From positions 1,984,001-2,048,000 of the forward strand of contig NBBA01000007.1 of the NCBI GenBank assembly GCA_002794785.1: a stretch of DNA of 64,000 nucleotides. Direction: 5' to 3'. This DNA is from Coniferiporia sulphurascens (lineage: Eukaryota; Basidiomycota; Agaricomycetes; Hymenochaetales; Hymenochaetaceae). The notes under the pieces are model-generated. The model ran no database searches and was not told the DNA's origin. It saw only the letters and a program-made list of their open reading frames with translations. Positions 53,615 to 64,000 of this stretch are shown one piece after another. Both the position numbers and the translations under genes were made by a program. How positions within the stretch are numbered: the stretch's first letter is position 1; every line of letters begins with the position of its first letter.

Positions 53615-55334
53615 ACCTGAACAAGGCTTCTAAAAAAACAATTCAAGGGAAAAGGAATGAACCAAAGATCACAAAGGATTCCGAGTATTTCGACTTCTTC
53701 CGAGACTCTTTTGGAAAATGGTTTGAATGTCCGTTACTATACATAACTGTAACGGTATGGGTTTATCGGACCCTGATTTCAAAGCCACCCACCACCTCTG
53801 GAGATAGTATCGATCCAATCCTGTCGTGCTGATGGTAGTAAATGAGAACGCTTTTTAGAAGACGGACTCGTGGATGTCAACCGCAACGGAAAGCGAAATT
53901 CCGGTCGAGAACGCTATACTGAAGGAGCACGGTATGGGCATTACCAATTGCACGAACAGGGAGGTGGCCAGAAAACATCGTAAGACTAGAATAAGGCTCG
54001 AGGAATGTACTATTCAGTCTCCCAGACAAACATCTCCACGGGGACGAAATGACTTCTCACCGCTTCACTTTCCTTCTTGGATGTGTGTCTATCGTACGCG
54101 AAGGCCTTGATAGCCTGTGCATCCTCGGGCCAAATTTGGACCTCAGCTTCTATACTATGGAAGCAGAGAGAGTCATGTTTCCTTCTCGTACATAAACTTG
54201 AGATAGATGATAGTAACAAAAGGTCAGATGCACGGATATAGATACTGTACGTGTCGCAGACTCGTCAGAGAATTTCCGTCATATAATGTGCTAACTGGTC
54301 CCCGGAAGGGAGAATGACTCGGTAATTAAGGAGGCCAGGAAAAGAACGGCTTATCCAGAGGATAAGTATCTACCTGCGTATTTTCTATTTTGGGTAGTTT
54401 TTTGTGAACGGGCGTATCTTAAAGAAGTAAAGATTCACGCTTACCAGAGGGTTGCAAGCCACCTTCCGAATGCCTTGGACAGCATTTGCAACGAATATTG
54501 TCAAGAAAATCGTACCTAGGTGTAGACCGAGGTCTTGGAGCAGTGTCTTTACTATCGCTGCAACAACAAGGGATTTCGAAGTTCCGAGTCGGATCGAAGA
54601 AGTTTGGGGGTCCCTACTGGACAAAAAGAAGTCCGAGTTCATTGGGCGTGGAATTAAGTTATAACTGGTTATATAACTAGTCATCATGCGTAGTGATAGG
54701 GTCAGAACAGAAACAAACCTCATCACCAGTTATAACCAATTGTAACGCGTTTATAACAAGTAGTTGCCGTGCCATGATGACCGGATTTGTGCAGACTCAG
54801 GAGCTCCGGCCTTTAAGGTGTGACGGTGGCTGTACCGCCGGCGGTGTTTTTACAACCTGGTTCATCACGCGTTCTGTGATGATCTTTAATTTGTAAGCAC
54901 AACAATCACGACAATACCTATTATGGAAATAGATCTTGAGTACCTCATGCTACATAATCAAAGATATGCCACTTGTGCAAAGTAGGCCCTGGCTACCACA
55001 TGCTCAGGCTCATAGCTGCCAGTGATGCTGGGAGAATATGACAACCACTTCTCATGCTATATTTAGTTATGTGATTTGGAGCATAATTCCATCAAAATGG
55101 CTAGTTATAATCAATTTGTCAGCAATTCATTGCCAATGCACTAAATTATGGGAGCCAAAATAGTATTGGTCCGAAACCTTCGGTGCTGTCAGTGGCCTTT
55201 CGGATGCCAGTATGATGGTCCAACATGTTTACCCACTGAGACAGCCTTCTTTATTGGTGACCGTAGCCGTATATCTGGAGGGTTCGGCCCTCCAATGAGG
55301 CGGAGTGAAGTGTCCGGATATCTTGTCTACGAAC
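53615..55334. other. intergenic, AT-rich right half
   Basis: No gene supported. A minus frame at 54385-54726 has hydrophobic stretches but no family match. AT-rich DNA from 54640 to 55120 holds several related words (gttataactgg, ccagttataac, ctagttataatc). Confidence 0.5.
54658..54736. repeat. short inverted repeat in AT-rich DNA
   Basis: gttataactgg (54658-54668) and its complement ccagttataac (54726-54736) face each other across 57 bases; a weaker relative, ctagttataatc, is at about 55102. Could be termini of a tiny foldback element; no target duplication seen. Confidence 0.45.
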
Positions 55335-58300
55335 ATGGCTCCTGTTGTCCCGCCTAAATCGCAAGGTCTTCACAGTTCCACCTTTATCCAGCCTCCTCTT
55401 GACTTTTCTCTGAGCTTGCCGGCATTAATCGACTGGCAAGCCAAGAACTCTCCTACCCATCCGCTCTTTGTCTTCGACGATAAACCGGGGTCAGAGAGGA
55501 AGATCCTTTGGGATGAGGCCGTGCAAGGTATTCATCGCGCAACTCGGCTTGTGCGAGAGAGCATCGGAACGTATCCTCAATCAGACGATTGGGGTAAGCC
55601 ACCGCTGATCGCTGTCCTTGCCTCCACCGGTATGTGGAAAGTGTCGATGTCTGTCGCCTAATCTGACTTCTCTCAGATACGATAACATTCTTCAGCTTTA
55701 TCGCTGGAGTAATGAGGACCGGGTGGACGCTCTTCCCGATTTCGACGCGTAACAGTGCTCCCGCTGTGGCGACCCTTCTTTCCCAAACGGAAGCTTCGCA
55801 CCTCTTCGTATCGGCTGAACCATCTACACAAAACCTTGCCAATACGGCCCTAAATCAGTTAAAATCAGGAACAGTCATAAAGAAACTTAAGATGCCCGTT
55901 TTCAATGACTTATTTCCTACTGAGGGGTGCGATCCCTCATTTCGACCAGAACCGCTTGCCGATGTGGATATGGACGCTATTGCACTTATCCTGCACTCAT
56001 CCGGTTCGCCCCAACACTCATTTCTTTTTGTCATGTCCTAACGAAGTATCCGTTGTAAATAGGTACTACAGCTTTCCCCAAACCTGTTTACTTCACACAA
56101 GAGTCATTAATCTCGACTTCATCGTTTCCGTGTATGCCTGAAGCCTTCTATCAGACCGGCATAATCTTCCTGACTCATTTGCAATGTATCTAGGCTTTGG
56201 GGAAATTGATCTCGCTGGAAGCGTTCTTGCGGTTCATGCCATTCCAATGTTTCATGCAATGGGCGTGATGCTCGTTCCGTACGCTGTACGTGCCTTTTTG
56301 TTTATATTCCAGTTTCCTTACCCTCTATGGACTTCAGGTTTCCACCGGCCTTGTTATGGCGGTGTTCAAGCCACATTCACCTGCTATCATCCCAAACCCA
56401 ATGAATGTAATCAATGGCGTTATATCCTCGAAGTCCGACTATATTAGCATTTCTCCAACGTTCCTTGAAGTCAGTTTCTTCGAATTTATTTCTTAAAATT
56501 GACGCCTCACCAATACTTTCTAGATTTGGTCGCGCGAATCAGGTTACGTTGAAGCCCTAACGAAAACTAAGGGTGTTGTGAGTGTTTACAGCGTAAGGCT
56601 TTAAGATTTTCATTCCCAACTAACTGCACTAGATCTTTGGGGGTGGCCCGCTAAGCAAGGAGGTAGGAGACTACCTTGTTTCAAGAGGAGTGGATGTCTT
56701 CTCTGTTCTTGCATCGTGAGTGAAAGAAAAATTAACTCCTAAGTCTAGATCAGTCCCCTGACCAAATCTTGCTTACCAAAGAACACAAGTGATAAGCATG
56801 TGTGTCTTCTTGAAAAGTTAGTTAATTCACGCACACTTTCCTCAATCCTTTTCTAACATCTCTTAGAACCGCCTCGTGAGGACTGGGAATACTTCCAATT
56901 TTCACCGATTCGAGAGACTCGCTTTATCGATAACGGGAACAATGAGTACGAGGTCGTTGTCTTAGTAAGTCTACTTTAGTATAGGTATGCGTGTATACCA
57001 ATAGACTCTGGCTGATAAATTAATCTCAGGCGACGGAGAATTTCCGTCTAAATGTCATTAATACGACAATGGACGGTCAGGAAGCCTACGCAACGAGCGA
57101 TTTAGTCACTCCTCATCCTACTAAAAAGGGTTATTGGAAAGTTATCGGGCGAACAGACGACCAAATCATGCACTCGACAGGCGAGAAGACTAACCCCGGA
57201 CCACTAGGTGCGCATCAACTCAACGTGTATCTCTATTGTTTATTGACGGTAACTGCAGAGACTATGCTGAATCGTGATTCGTTTGTCCATGGCGCGGTCA
57301 TTTTCGGCCGCGGCCGATTCCACTGCGGAATCCTCGTACAGCCGAAGGTTGCGTTTGCATTCGACCCTTCCGACACGAGGAAGGTGGCTGAATTTAGAAA
57401 CCTTATTTGGTGAGTTGTCCTATTTCCACTAAAGTTTCGCGCTCTCTAAAAAGAATAATGCAAGGCCTACGATCGAGGCTATGAATGCATACGCGCCATC
57501 GCACTCACGCATTTTTAAGGAGATGATCGTTGTTACCTCTCCCGAAAAGCCGCTTTTGTACACCCCTAAGGGCTCACTCCGTCGCCAGGCGATTCTTGAG
57601 CAGTATGCGGCCGAGATCGATGAAATATATGCTGCAGTAGATGAGAGCACACAGGACGACATCGCAGGGCCTGCATACTGGTCGGTAACGAGTACAACAG
57701 ACTTCGTCAGGAAAGTCATTGAAAAGACGTTAAAGAAAAGCGGTGGAAATATCCCTGTGGATGCGGACTTGTTTGAGTTCGGACTTGACAGGTGCGTTAA
57801 CCCCGTGTATACCTATGGCATCTGATTTGAACCTCTCTCTGAAAGTCTTCAAGCAACCTGGATACGCAATACTCTCCTCAGAGCTCTGCGCGAGACCCAT
57901 CCATCTGTAGCGCGTCAAATGTCCGCAACATTTGTTTACGACAATCCCACCATCTCGGGTCTGTCAAAATTCATCTCCGCCAATATCACAGGCACAACCG
58001 CCGCAAACTCCAGCGGTGTAGAGGGAAAGCGACGTGAGCTACAAGCACTCGTGTCCAAGTATACCACGGCCTTCCCGGGATTCAGGCCTTTGTCCATCCA
58101 TCAGCTCAACCGGGCGGATGGAGACGTTGTCCTGCTTACCGGAAGTACAGGTTCGCTCGGCTCAAATATCCTCGCAAAGCTTATTCAGAACACGGGGGTT
58201 CTTCACGTCTACACTGTGTCTCGTCCCTCATCTAGCGGTACTTCTGTCAAAGAGCGACACGTGTCGGCATTCACGAGGGAAGGTCTGGATGTCAAACTTC

Positions 58301-59477
58301 TTGACAACCCCAAAGTCGAATTTTTGCAAGGTGATCCTAGTCAAGCCGGCCTTTCCATCGACCCAGAGTTGTACGAAAAGGTTAGTTGTGGTTGATTCGA
58401 TAGATTCAACGAAGTGACATTCTATAAGATGCAAACCTCCGTGACGCATATCATTCATAATGGTGGGTCACCCTTTGTTAGCTCTACGCTGTAATTCTAA
58501 CAGCTCCTTTGGCCAGCCTGGCGAGTCAACTTCAATGTTGCTGTTGCCTCTTTTGAGTCGAATATTCGGAGCGTACGCAACCTTGTTGACTTCTCCCTTG
58601 GCGGCCACGGTTCAGTGCCCGCGCGAGTTCTCTTTATTACCTCAATTGGAGTCTTCCAAAGTTCGTTAAACCCTTCTGTGTCTGCTACAGGCTTGCTCAC
58701 GCAATCTTAGACTTTGATGGGAGCTCCCTAGGACCTGAAGAGCACCTTGCACAGCCCGACAGTGCACTTGGCACGGGATATGGTGAGTCCAAGTGGGTGT
58801 CGGAGCAGATTCTTCAAAAAGCGTCGGCGATTACGCCGCTGAGCACGACAGTTATACGGTGCGGCCAAATGACCGGAGGCCCGAGTGGCGCATGGAACGA
58901 CCATGAGTGGTTCCCTAGCTTGATTAAGAGCAGTATCGCGCTTGGGAAGGTTCCGATCGTGGAAGGGGTGAGTGCCTGTCTCACCCTGGATAATAAAGCG
59001 TGCTAAAAAGGGTTCCAGACTGTCTCTTGGGTCACCGCATACGATGCTGCGGGTGCCGTTGTTGACGTGTTGCATGCAGAAGCCGAACGTGTCTTGAATC
59101 TTGTGCATCCACGACCGGTGGCTTGGAATAGCATTATTCACGCTTTCTCCCATGCGTTCAACCTGCAGGCCATACCATATAGAGAGTGGTTTTCGGCGCT
59201 CGAGAGCGTGCACAACGATCTGTACACTGACGACCCAAATGCCGAGGATGTAGAAAAGGCACATCGCGACAATCCCGCTCTGCGTCTTCTGGGATTTTTC
59301 CGCGCCACTCTTGCGAGTAAGGGAGATAATGTGGAAGCTATGGGTGTCCCTAAGTTGAGTTGCGAGAAGGTCGTTGCAGCGTCACAGACAATGAGGGACG
59401 CTGGATGCATTGGAGAGGACAATGTTAACAAGTGGATCGCTAGCTGGAGGAAAGCTGGGTTTGTATCGCGGCAATGA
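55335..59477 (+). CDS. adenylate-forming reductase (A-T-R, NRPS-like)
   Basis: Seventeen exons keep frame to 1089 residues: 55335-55629, 55677-56003, 56063-56131, 56194-56285, 56338-56469, 56524-56577, 56633-56715, 56754-56788, 56867-56964, 57030-57207, 57259-57409, 57465-57791, 57846-58380, 58429-58462, 58517-58660, 58711-58967, 59019-59477. The adenylation domain activates a carboxylic acid with ATP (LILHSSGTTAFPKPVYFT, HAIPMFHAMG, AYATSDLVTPHP, VIGRTDDQIMHSTGEKTNPG). The carrier domain has LFEFGLDSLQATW, its phosphopantetheine Ser near 614. The reductase domain has VVLLTGSTGSLGSNIL (712-719 loop), THIIHNAWRVNFN and the catalytic pair in GYGESKW (Tyr875, Lys879), which releases an aldehyde with NADPH. 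Basidiomycete relatives reduce amino or aryl acids. Oddity: the usual YGxTE motif of the A domain, expected after GVDVFSVLAS near residue 350, is absent. Confidence 0.93.
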
Positions 59478-59603
59478 TTAACCGGGCGGGTTTATTGTAA
59501 TATAAGCGAAAGCTGTAGTAGCAAATAATTCTGTAGACGAATTTAGCCATTGGTTACATGGATCATCTTTAGTGTTCTCAGAGGTCGGGTTAGGCAATTT
59601 TTT

Positions 59604-59712
59604 TCCCGACCTGACCCTGATCCGGGTCAGGAATCCCGATTTGGGGTGGTCTCCGGCCTGACCCTGGTCGGCTGCTGCTGACCCGACCCCGGCGACCCGG
59701 CGTGGTCGACCC
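59604..59712. repeat. CCTGACCC-rich simple repeat with hairpin
   Basis: Repeated words cctgaccc, gacccggc and gacccc on the plus strand; ctgaccc (59611-59617) pairs with gggtcag (59624-59630). It sits just past the 3' end of the reductase gene and would translate as Arg-Gly-Ser-rich on the other strand. Simple-sequence origin likely. Confidence 0.6.
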
Positions 59713-60356
59713 CCGACCAACTCCAATACAAAATTTTATTCCTACAGGGAAAAGTTGAGTTACCAAAGCATGACAATACCTAGACTTTTTAGCAGAGGTT
59801 AAGGTCTGTAAGACGTAATGCTACCCTCCCCAATTTCAGGTAAGCATTAATATTACTCTGTTCAGCAACCAGGTGTCCTTTCTTCCGTTTGATGTCCATT
59901 CAATTTGGCGGTTCGCTTTTCCGACGACTCAAGAGATATCGATCGCACTGGCTCGTACTGTGCTCATGTGTCCACCCCGAAATTCCGCACAAAAATTTGA
60001 CGGACTTCAAGTCCACATGGTGCCAAGCGATATCAGATGCACACTTTTCATAGTTCGGTATGAATCCGCGCTCTTCATCTGTACACCTGACGGCTGATAC
60101 GTATCGAAACATGACTTCTTTACACCTAGCTGTTCCTCAAACCTAAGTCACGGTGCTGGCTCTGTTTTTAGCTCATATTATCCTCAAGATCAGGCTTATT
60201 CGTGCTCATCTCTGATATTTTCTCCATATTTCTGCCGACATCGACGCCTCGACCTGTTACATTCCATGAAGCTTGATCCAAGGTTGGTCCACATCTTGTA
60301 GTGTACATTGGGAATGCTGATGAACTAACGCAAATGATGTGGCGATAATGATGTAC

Positions 60357-60770
60357 CTAGTCGAAGCGCAAGACATAATCTGCGGCGTTCACGGGCGTGC
60401 CTTCCCCAAAAACTCCGGGAGCGCCCAACAAATAGCCCTAGGGCACCCTTGTTAGTGTCCTCGGCTGGATTGTATGCCTGGCCTTCGTACGTATCTACAA
60501 ATCTCTCTTACACTGTCCCAAAGTTGGAGATAGTCCTCAATATCATCAAGGCGTTTATAACTCCTTCACTCTGCATTCGGGGCAGGTGCTCTATATCATT
60601 ATGTGATATTGAAATGGGGAAATCCTGAGGTACTTGCCAGTTCTATCTGGCAGCATGGGAGACTGGAGCTTGAAATGCATTAAGAAGTGTGCGGAAGATG
60701 GCTGGAAGTGTGGGAAACTGGACTTTGAAATAATGGTGCATCATGGCGCACGACGCAGGATCGATCCTAC
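60357..60770 (-). pseudogene. unidentified gene fragment with diverged repeat of 28740-28880
   Basis: On the minus strand a frame DIEDYLQLWDSVREICRY ends at about 60490, a 53-base intron-like segment (gtacga to ccctag, with ctaac) follows, and a second frame YLLGAPGVFGEGTPVNAADY ends at a stop at 60357. Upstream, 60770-60660 is similar in base sequence to 28740-28880 (shared words gatcgatcct, gtcgtg, tttcaagctcc) but the frame there is broken. The family is not recognised. It appears to be a decayed relative of the unknown minus-strand exons at 28.6-29 kb. Confidence 0.4.
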
Positions 60771-61338
60771 GAAGTTCCCGTAATTGTACGGGAAACCAAG
60801 CCTGGACCACACTTTAGAGACCAATGATTGTAGGGAGCTACCAGGGCCGGCGCTGACTCCTTTCACTTTACGTACATAACCCCGAGTCTAAGTTCATATA
60901 TATTTCCATTTGTAGTATGGTTGTTCTAGATCGACACTCCGCAGAGCAGCGGCGACTTTTCAACTTGAACCTATTTTGCTCACTTTGGCCGAACTTGCTG
61001 CACCTCGTTTGTTATCTGGATAAAGCGATCTCGAGGATATGGATGCATAACTCTGAGCGCGCCGCTGTCTTCCACAGGCATAATATTAACTCCCCGTTGG
61101 CACTACTTCCGTTCTTTTCTGCGTGATGTTGATGCCACCGAAGCCTGATGTATCCTGTTGGATTACCTGCCGTAGTACATCCGCAGATCGCCATCTTACC
61201 TTTCACATCACCTGCACGTGCCGAATTCAACCACAGCTCGCTTCCCCTTGCCTCGTCACTTGCCTCGTCACCATAGTCGGACTCAGTCAGGTCAGACACT
61301 CTTTCTTCACACAGACTTGAACTGGTTTCTCGGCTACA

Positions 61339-63812
61339 ATGCTTGGCAATATCATCATCACAACTGTTGTACTCGCCTCATTCATAGTTTACTCGCTCAA
61401 ACGGAAGCCTCGTGGTCTCCCGCCTGGTCCACCGACGGGTTTATTGGGCGACAACAGAACACAAGTGCCAGATGTTGAGCCTTGGAAGAAGTTTGTAGAG
61501 TGGTCCCGAGAGTACAAGAGTATGCTATAAGTCACATCGCTCTATCGTTTCGGCTATTTCTTACAGAATTTACAGGCCCGATCATCTCATTCTATCTTGG
61601 CCGGACGCCCAATATTGGTGGGTCCCCTTTGTTAGTGTTACAATGAGTACAACCGTTTAGATCTCTTCCCAGTACTCAACGATGCGAAGTCGGCCTACGA
61701 TTTACTGGACAAGAAGGGCGAGATCTACTCAGGTCGTCCTAGGAACATTACGGGGTACATACATTGCCACCTATGTGAAATTCATATTGAGTGCTTACCA
61801 AATCGCAGTCAGGAGATACTGTCAGGAAATATGCAAGGAATAGGTATGCAATATGGTCCTCGATACAGACAGTGGCGCAAGGTATCTTCATTACTTCAGA
61901 AAACAAAGTGAAAGAAATTTTATTGAGCAACTCGCAGTTCCAGCATATGGGGATGAGTGGGAAAGCTGCGCATGCGTATCGCCTCGTGCAGACCCTCGAG
62001 TCAAGCATACTCATGCGTGACCTTGTCGCATCGCCTGATTCTTACTTCGAGGTCATAAAGAGGTCCTATATTCTTTTCAAAGTCGTCCTTGCTGTCACTT
62101 ATCAACAATTTAAGATACGCGACCTCGGTGGCATTTTCAATCAGTTATGGCAGCCGCATAAAGTCCTTGACAGAGACAGTGGTTCTCGAGAACCAAAGGG
62201 CTCAGTTTGGTATGTAGCTTTTCGCTTTATAGATGAATCCAATGCTGAGCTTTTAAACTGCAGCGTTCGGGAGGTACGTCGTATGATTGATATTCCAAGA
62301 CGTAACTTAACTCGGCCTTTGCGTATCAGGACAGCGTGAGTCGCACAGAGTATACATTGTCAAGGTAATGTACTGATGATTTCATAGTATGCCCGGACGT
62401 TACATTGTGGAATCTGTGAGTGCCTTACTTTCTCTATCATTAAAGGTTCTAATTGACCTTTTGCGGATCTCAAGTGGCCAATTCTTCTCTGGCTTCCTGC
62501 AAGTTTATGTGTCATTCGATAAAAATTCAAGCGCTAACATGGTTCTTTCGAGTGTAGGAGAGGCTACAATGGTTCAGGTGGGAACAGGAGAAGATCAGAA
62601 AACTAGATATCGAGCTTTACATGCGACTCATCCTCGAAGTCAAGCGAAAGATGGACGAAGGGCGGGAAAAGCAGTGTCTCTCATCTAACATGCTCGAAAA
62701 CGTCCAAAATAACGAGATTAGCATACTTGAAATGGCGTACAGTGTATCCTCGTCGTTTGCTGCAGGGATCTCGACGGTAAGTGCCAAGTATCGACCTACT
62801 AGTCATAGTAGCTCAAGCTAATGTCAAGCGATTTAGGTGACTGCCTCATTTGATGTGTTTTTGCGTGCGTACAAGCGGCTTTGCCTCTGTCTTTCTTGCA
62901 AGAGTACAAGACGACGTCAATCTAACATCTTCAACTTTAGTTGCGATGTTGCACTACCCACAATACATGCGTAAAGCTCAGGCTGAGATAGACACTGTCG
63001 TTGGACAATCAAGGATGCCTTCCTTCGAAGACGAGTCATCACTTCCTTTCCTCAAAGCCCTTATCACGGAAGTAATGCGGTTTGTCTTCGAATACCGCTT
63101 CATTTCCGTGCGGCGAGTCTTAACATATCTCATTGTGGATTTTTAGGTGGAGGTCAATTGCCCCGACGGGCGTCGCTCATGCGGTCAGCGAAGATGACCA
63201 CTATGAGGGTTTCTTCATTCCAAAGGGCTCAGTCGTTTACGCTAACATCTAGTACGTCGCAACATCTGCCTCTGTCTTCGTTACTGTCTCGGTCCATATG
63301 CGCTTGCTAACGGGATACGGGTGCACCTAGCGCCATCACCAAGGATCCAGAAGTCTTCCCGGACCCAGACACCTTCCTGCCTGAACGATTTTTAAACCCG
63401 ACTCATCCGCGCGTTGCCGACTTTGATCTGTCGTTCGGCTTCGGGCGCCGGATTTGTCCCGGCCAGCACGTCGCGCTGCAGTCCTTGTTCATTGTCATCT
63501 CAAGGTACGATCGCTCGTTTTTCACGTTTGACCGTCTTTGCTTCTGTTGTATCTACAAATTACATGGGAGTTCTGACTTTATTTGAATTTATATTCAATG
63601 CTACGCGCAGGCTGTTGTGGAGTTTCGACATCCTCCCTTCACTCGACGCGCATGGTGTGCCTATCCTCCCGGACCCAGACGCATTCGTCGGCGGGCTCAT
63701 CAGCCGCCCGCAACCGTTCAAGCTTCGCCTTGTCCCGCGCTCGCCGGACGTCCTCAAGCAGATTGACGCAGGCGCGGCGGAGGCAGAGGTTGAGCTGAAG
63801 GCATGGGAGTAA
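61339..63812 (+). CDS. cytochrome P450 monooxygenase
   Basis: Sixteen exons keep frame to 517 residues: 61339-61519, 61567-61617, 61661-61754, 61809-61881, 61938-62062, 62115-62209, 62264-62273, 62330-62335, 62388-62415, 62475-62498, 62558-62776, 62837-62864, 62941-63079, 63147-63251, 63331-63504, 63611-63812. An N-terminal membrane anchor (IIITTVVLASFIVYSL) is followed by a proline hinge, LPPGPPTGLLGD. Further marks: GNMQGIGMQYGPRYRQWRK, KRYATSVAFSISYG, the I-helix region SFAAGIST, the KALITEVMR (ExxR) helix, FPDPDTFLPERF and the haem loop FGFGRRICPGQH with Cys near 435. It would sit in the ER membrane and use a P450 reductase. The intron after 62498 begins gcaagt, and exons of 10 and 6 bases precede PGRYIVES. 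Substrate unknown; adjacent to the adenylate-forming reductase on the same strand. Confidence 0.93.
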
Positions 63813-64000
63813 GGTCACGAATAACGTATGCAGGGACCGTGTAGGATTTTTGGCGTCCGTCCTCCGTATTTTTCGTGCGTCTGCGTTCGAAGTCAAGTCG
63901 TCCTATCGTTTGCGGTCTTTCTATGTCCTTCGGTAAACCTCCAGACCCCGAAGAACATTTTACGCGTGCGGTTAAGTCTTGTCATTGAATACGAATGCGA
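63813..64000. other. 3' flank of the P450 gene
   Basis: No feature visible in the last 188 bases. Confidence 0.5.

Larger units (their letters stand above)
59478..61338. other. intergenic between reductase and P450
   Basis: Contains a C-rich repeat patch (59604-59712) and the unidentified exon fragments at 60357-60770. A 95-codon minus frame at 61012-61299 starts MSDLTESDYGDEASDEARGS but lies antisense to the P450 leader and is not supported further. Confidence 0.5.

Noticed and set aside
61012..61299. Acidic 95-codon frame starting MSDLTESDYGDEASDEARGS
   Set aside because: Antisense to the P450 leader; the acidic look comes from repeated tcactcg-like words. No independent support.
1..64000. 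CRISPR arrays, tRNA or rRNA genes, operons
   Set aside because: No regularly spaced direct repeats, no cloverleaf with a GGTTCRANNC arm that could be paired, and the genes are eukaryotic with introns.

Overview
The window is nuclear DNA from a filamentous basidiomycete. Most genes are broken by many short GT-AG introns (about 45-70 bases, often with a ctaac or ctgac branch site). Several families are typical of Agaricomycetes: F-box expansions, a DUF6534-type membrane protein, GMC oxidoreductases, a three-domain adenylate-forming reductase and a CYP of the large fungal type. A wood- or litter-decay polypore-like fungus would fit, but the species cannot be named from the sequence alone. Exon structures below were built by hand from splice signals, reading phase and family motifs; every exon chain given was checked to keep frame.

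Layout. 1-2.3 kb: decayed copy of an F-box-like gene, then unassigned DNA. 2.3-4 kb: an ordinary F-box protein. 4-6 kb: low-complexity intergenic DNA. 6-7.6 kb (-): phosducin-like protein. 8.2-16.8 kb: a local family of five intronless F-box-like genes (four on -, one on +), paralogous to the relic at the left edge. 17.7-19.2 kb: phosphoglycerate kinase. 21-21.7 kb (-): small kinase-like protein with a changed DFG position. 22.5-23.9 kb (-): zinc alcohol dehydrogenase. 24.9-26.9 kb (-): a many-exon DUF6534-type membrane protein gene with no long reading frame, possibly decaying. 28.6-29 kb (-): unidentified exons. 29-30.4 kb: GT15 alpha-1,2-mannosyltransferase.

31.8-36.3 kb: a divergent pair, GH105 unsaturated rhamnogalacturonyl hydrolase (-) and an 18-exon MFS transporter (+). 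36.5-45.8 kb: two head-to-head GMC oxidoreductase paralogues sharing all 18 intron positions, including an 8-base exon; the right copy has a one-base frameshift. 46.2-48.2 kb (-): flavocytochrome b2-type FMN dehydrogenase. 48.7-51.5 kb: HAM1-like protein. 53.1-53.6 kb: broken 3' end of a GH27 alpha-galactosidase. 55.3-59.5 kb: adenylate-forming reductase (A-T-R). 61.3-63.8 kb: cytochrome P450 with 10- and 6-base exons.

How they work together. The left half holds housekeeping genes (PGK, phosducin-like, GT15) around a fast-evolving F-box cluster. The right half (33-64 kb) places a transporter, two GMC oxidases, an FMN oxidase, a carboxylic-acid-activating reductase and a P450 next to each other. 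That is a plausible but unproven small-molecule or degradation cluster. The most distinctive unexplained items are the F-box-like family with an interrupted F-box, the hidden DUF6534 gene, the recurring gcaagt (GC-AG) introns and micro-exons, and a GA-AG intron in the FMN dehydrogenase.
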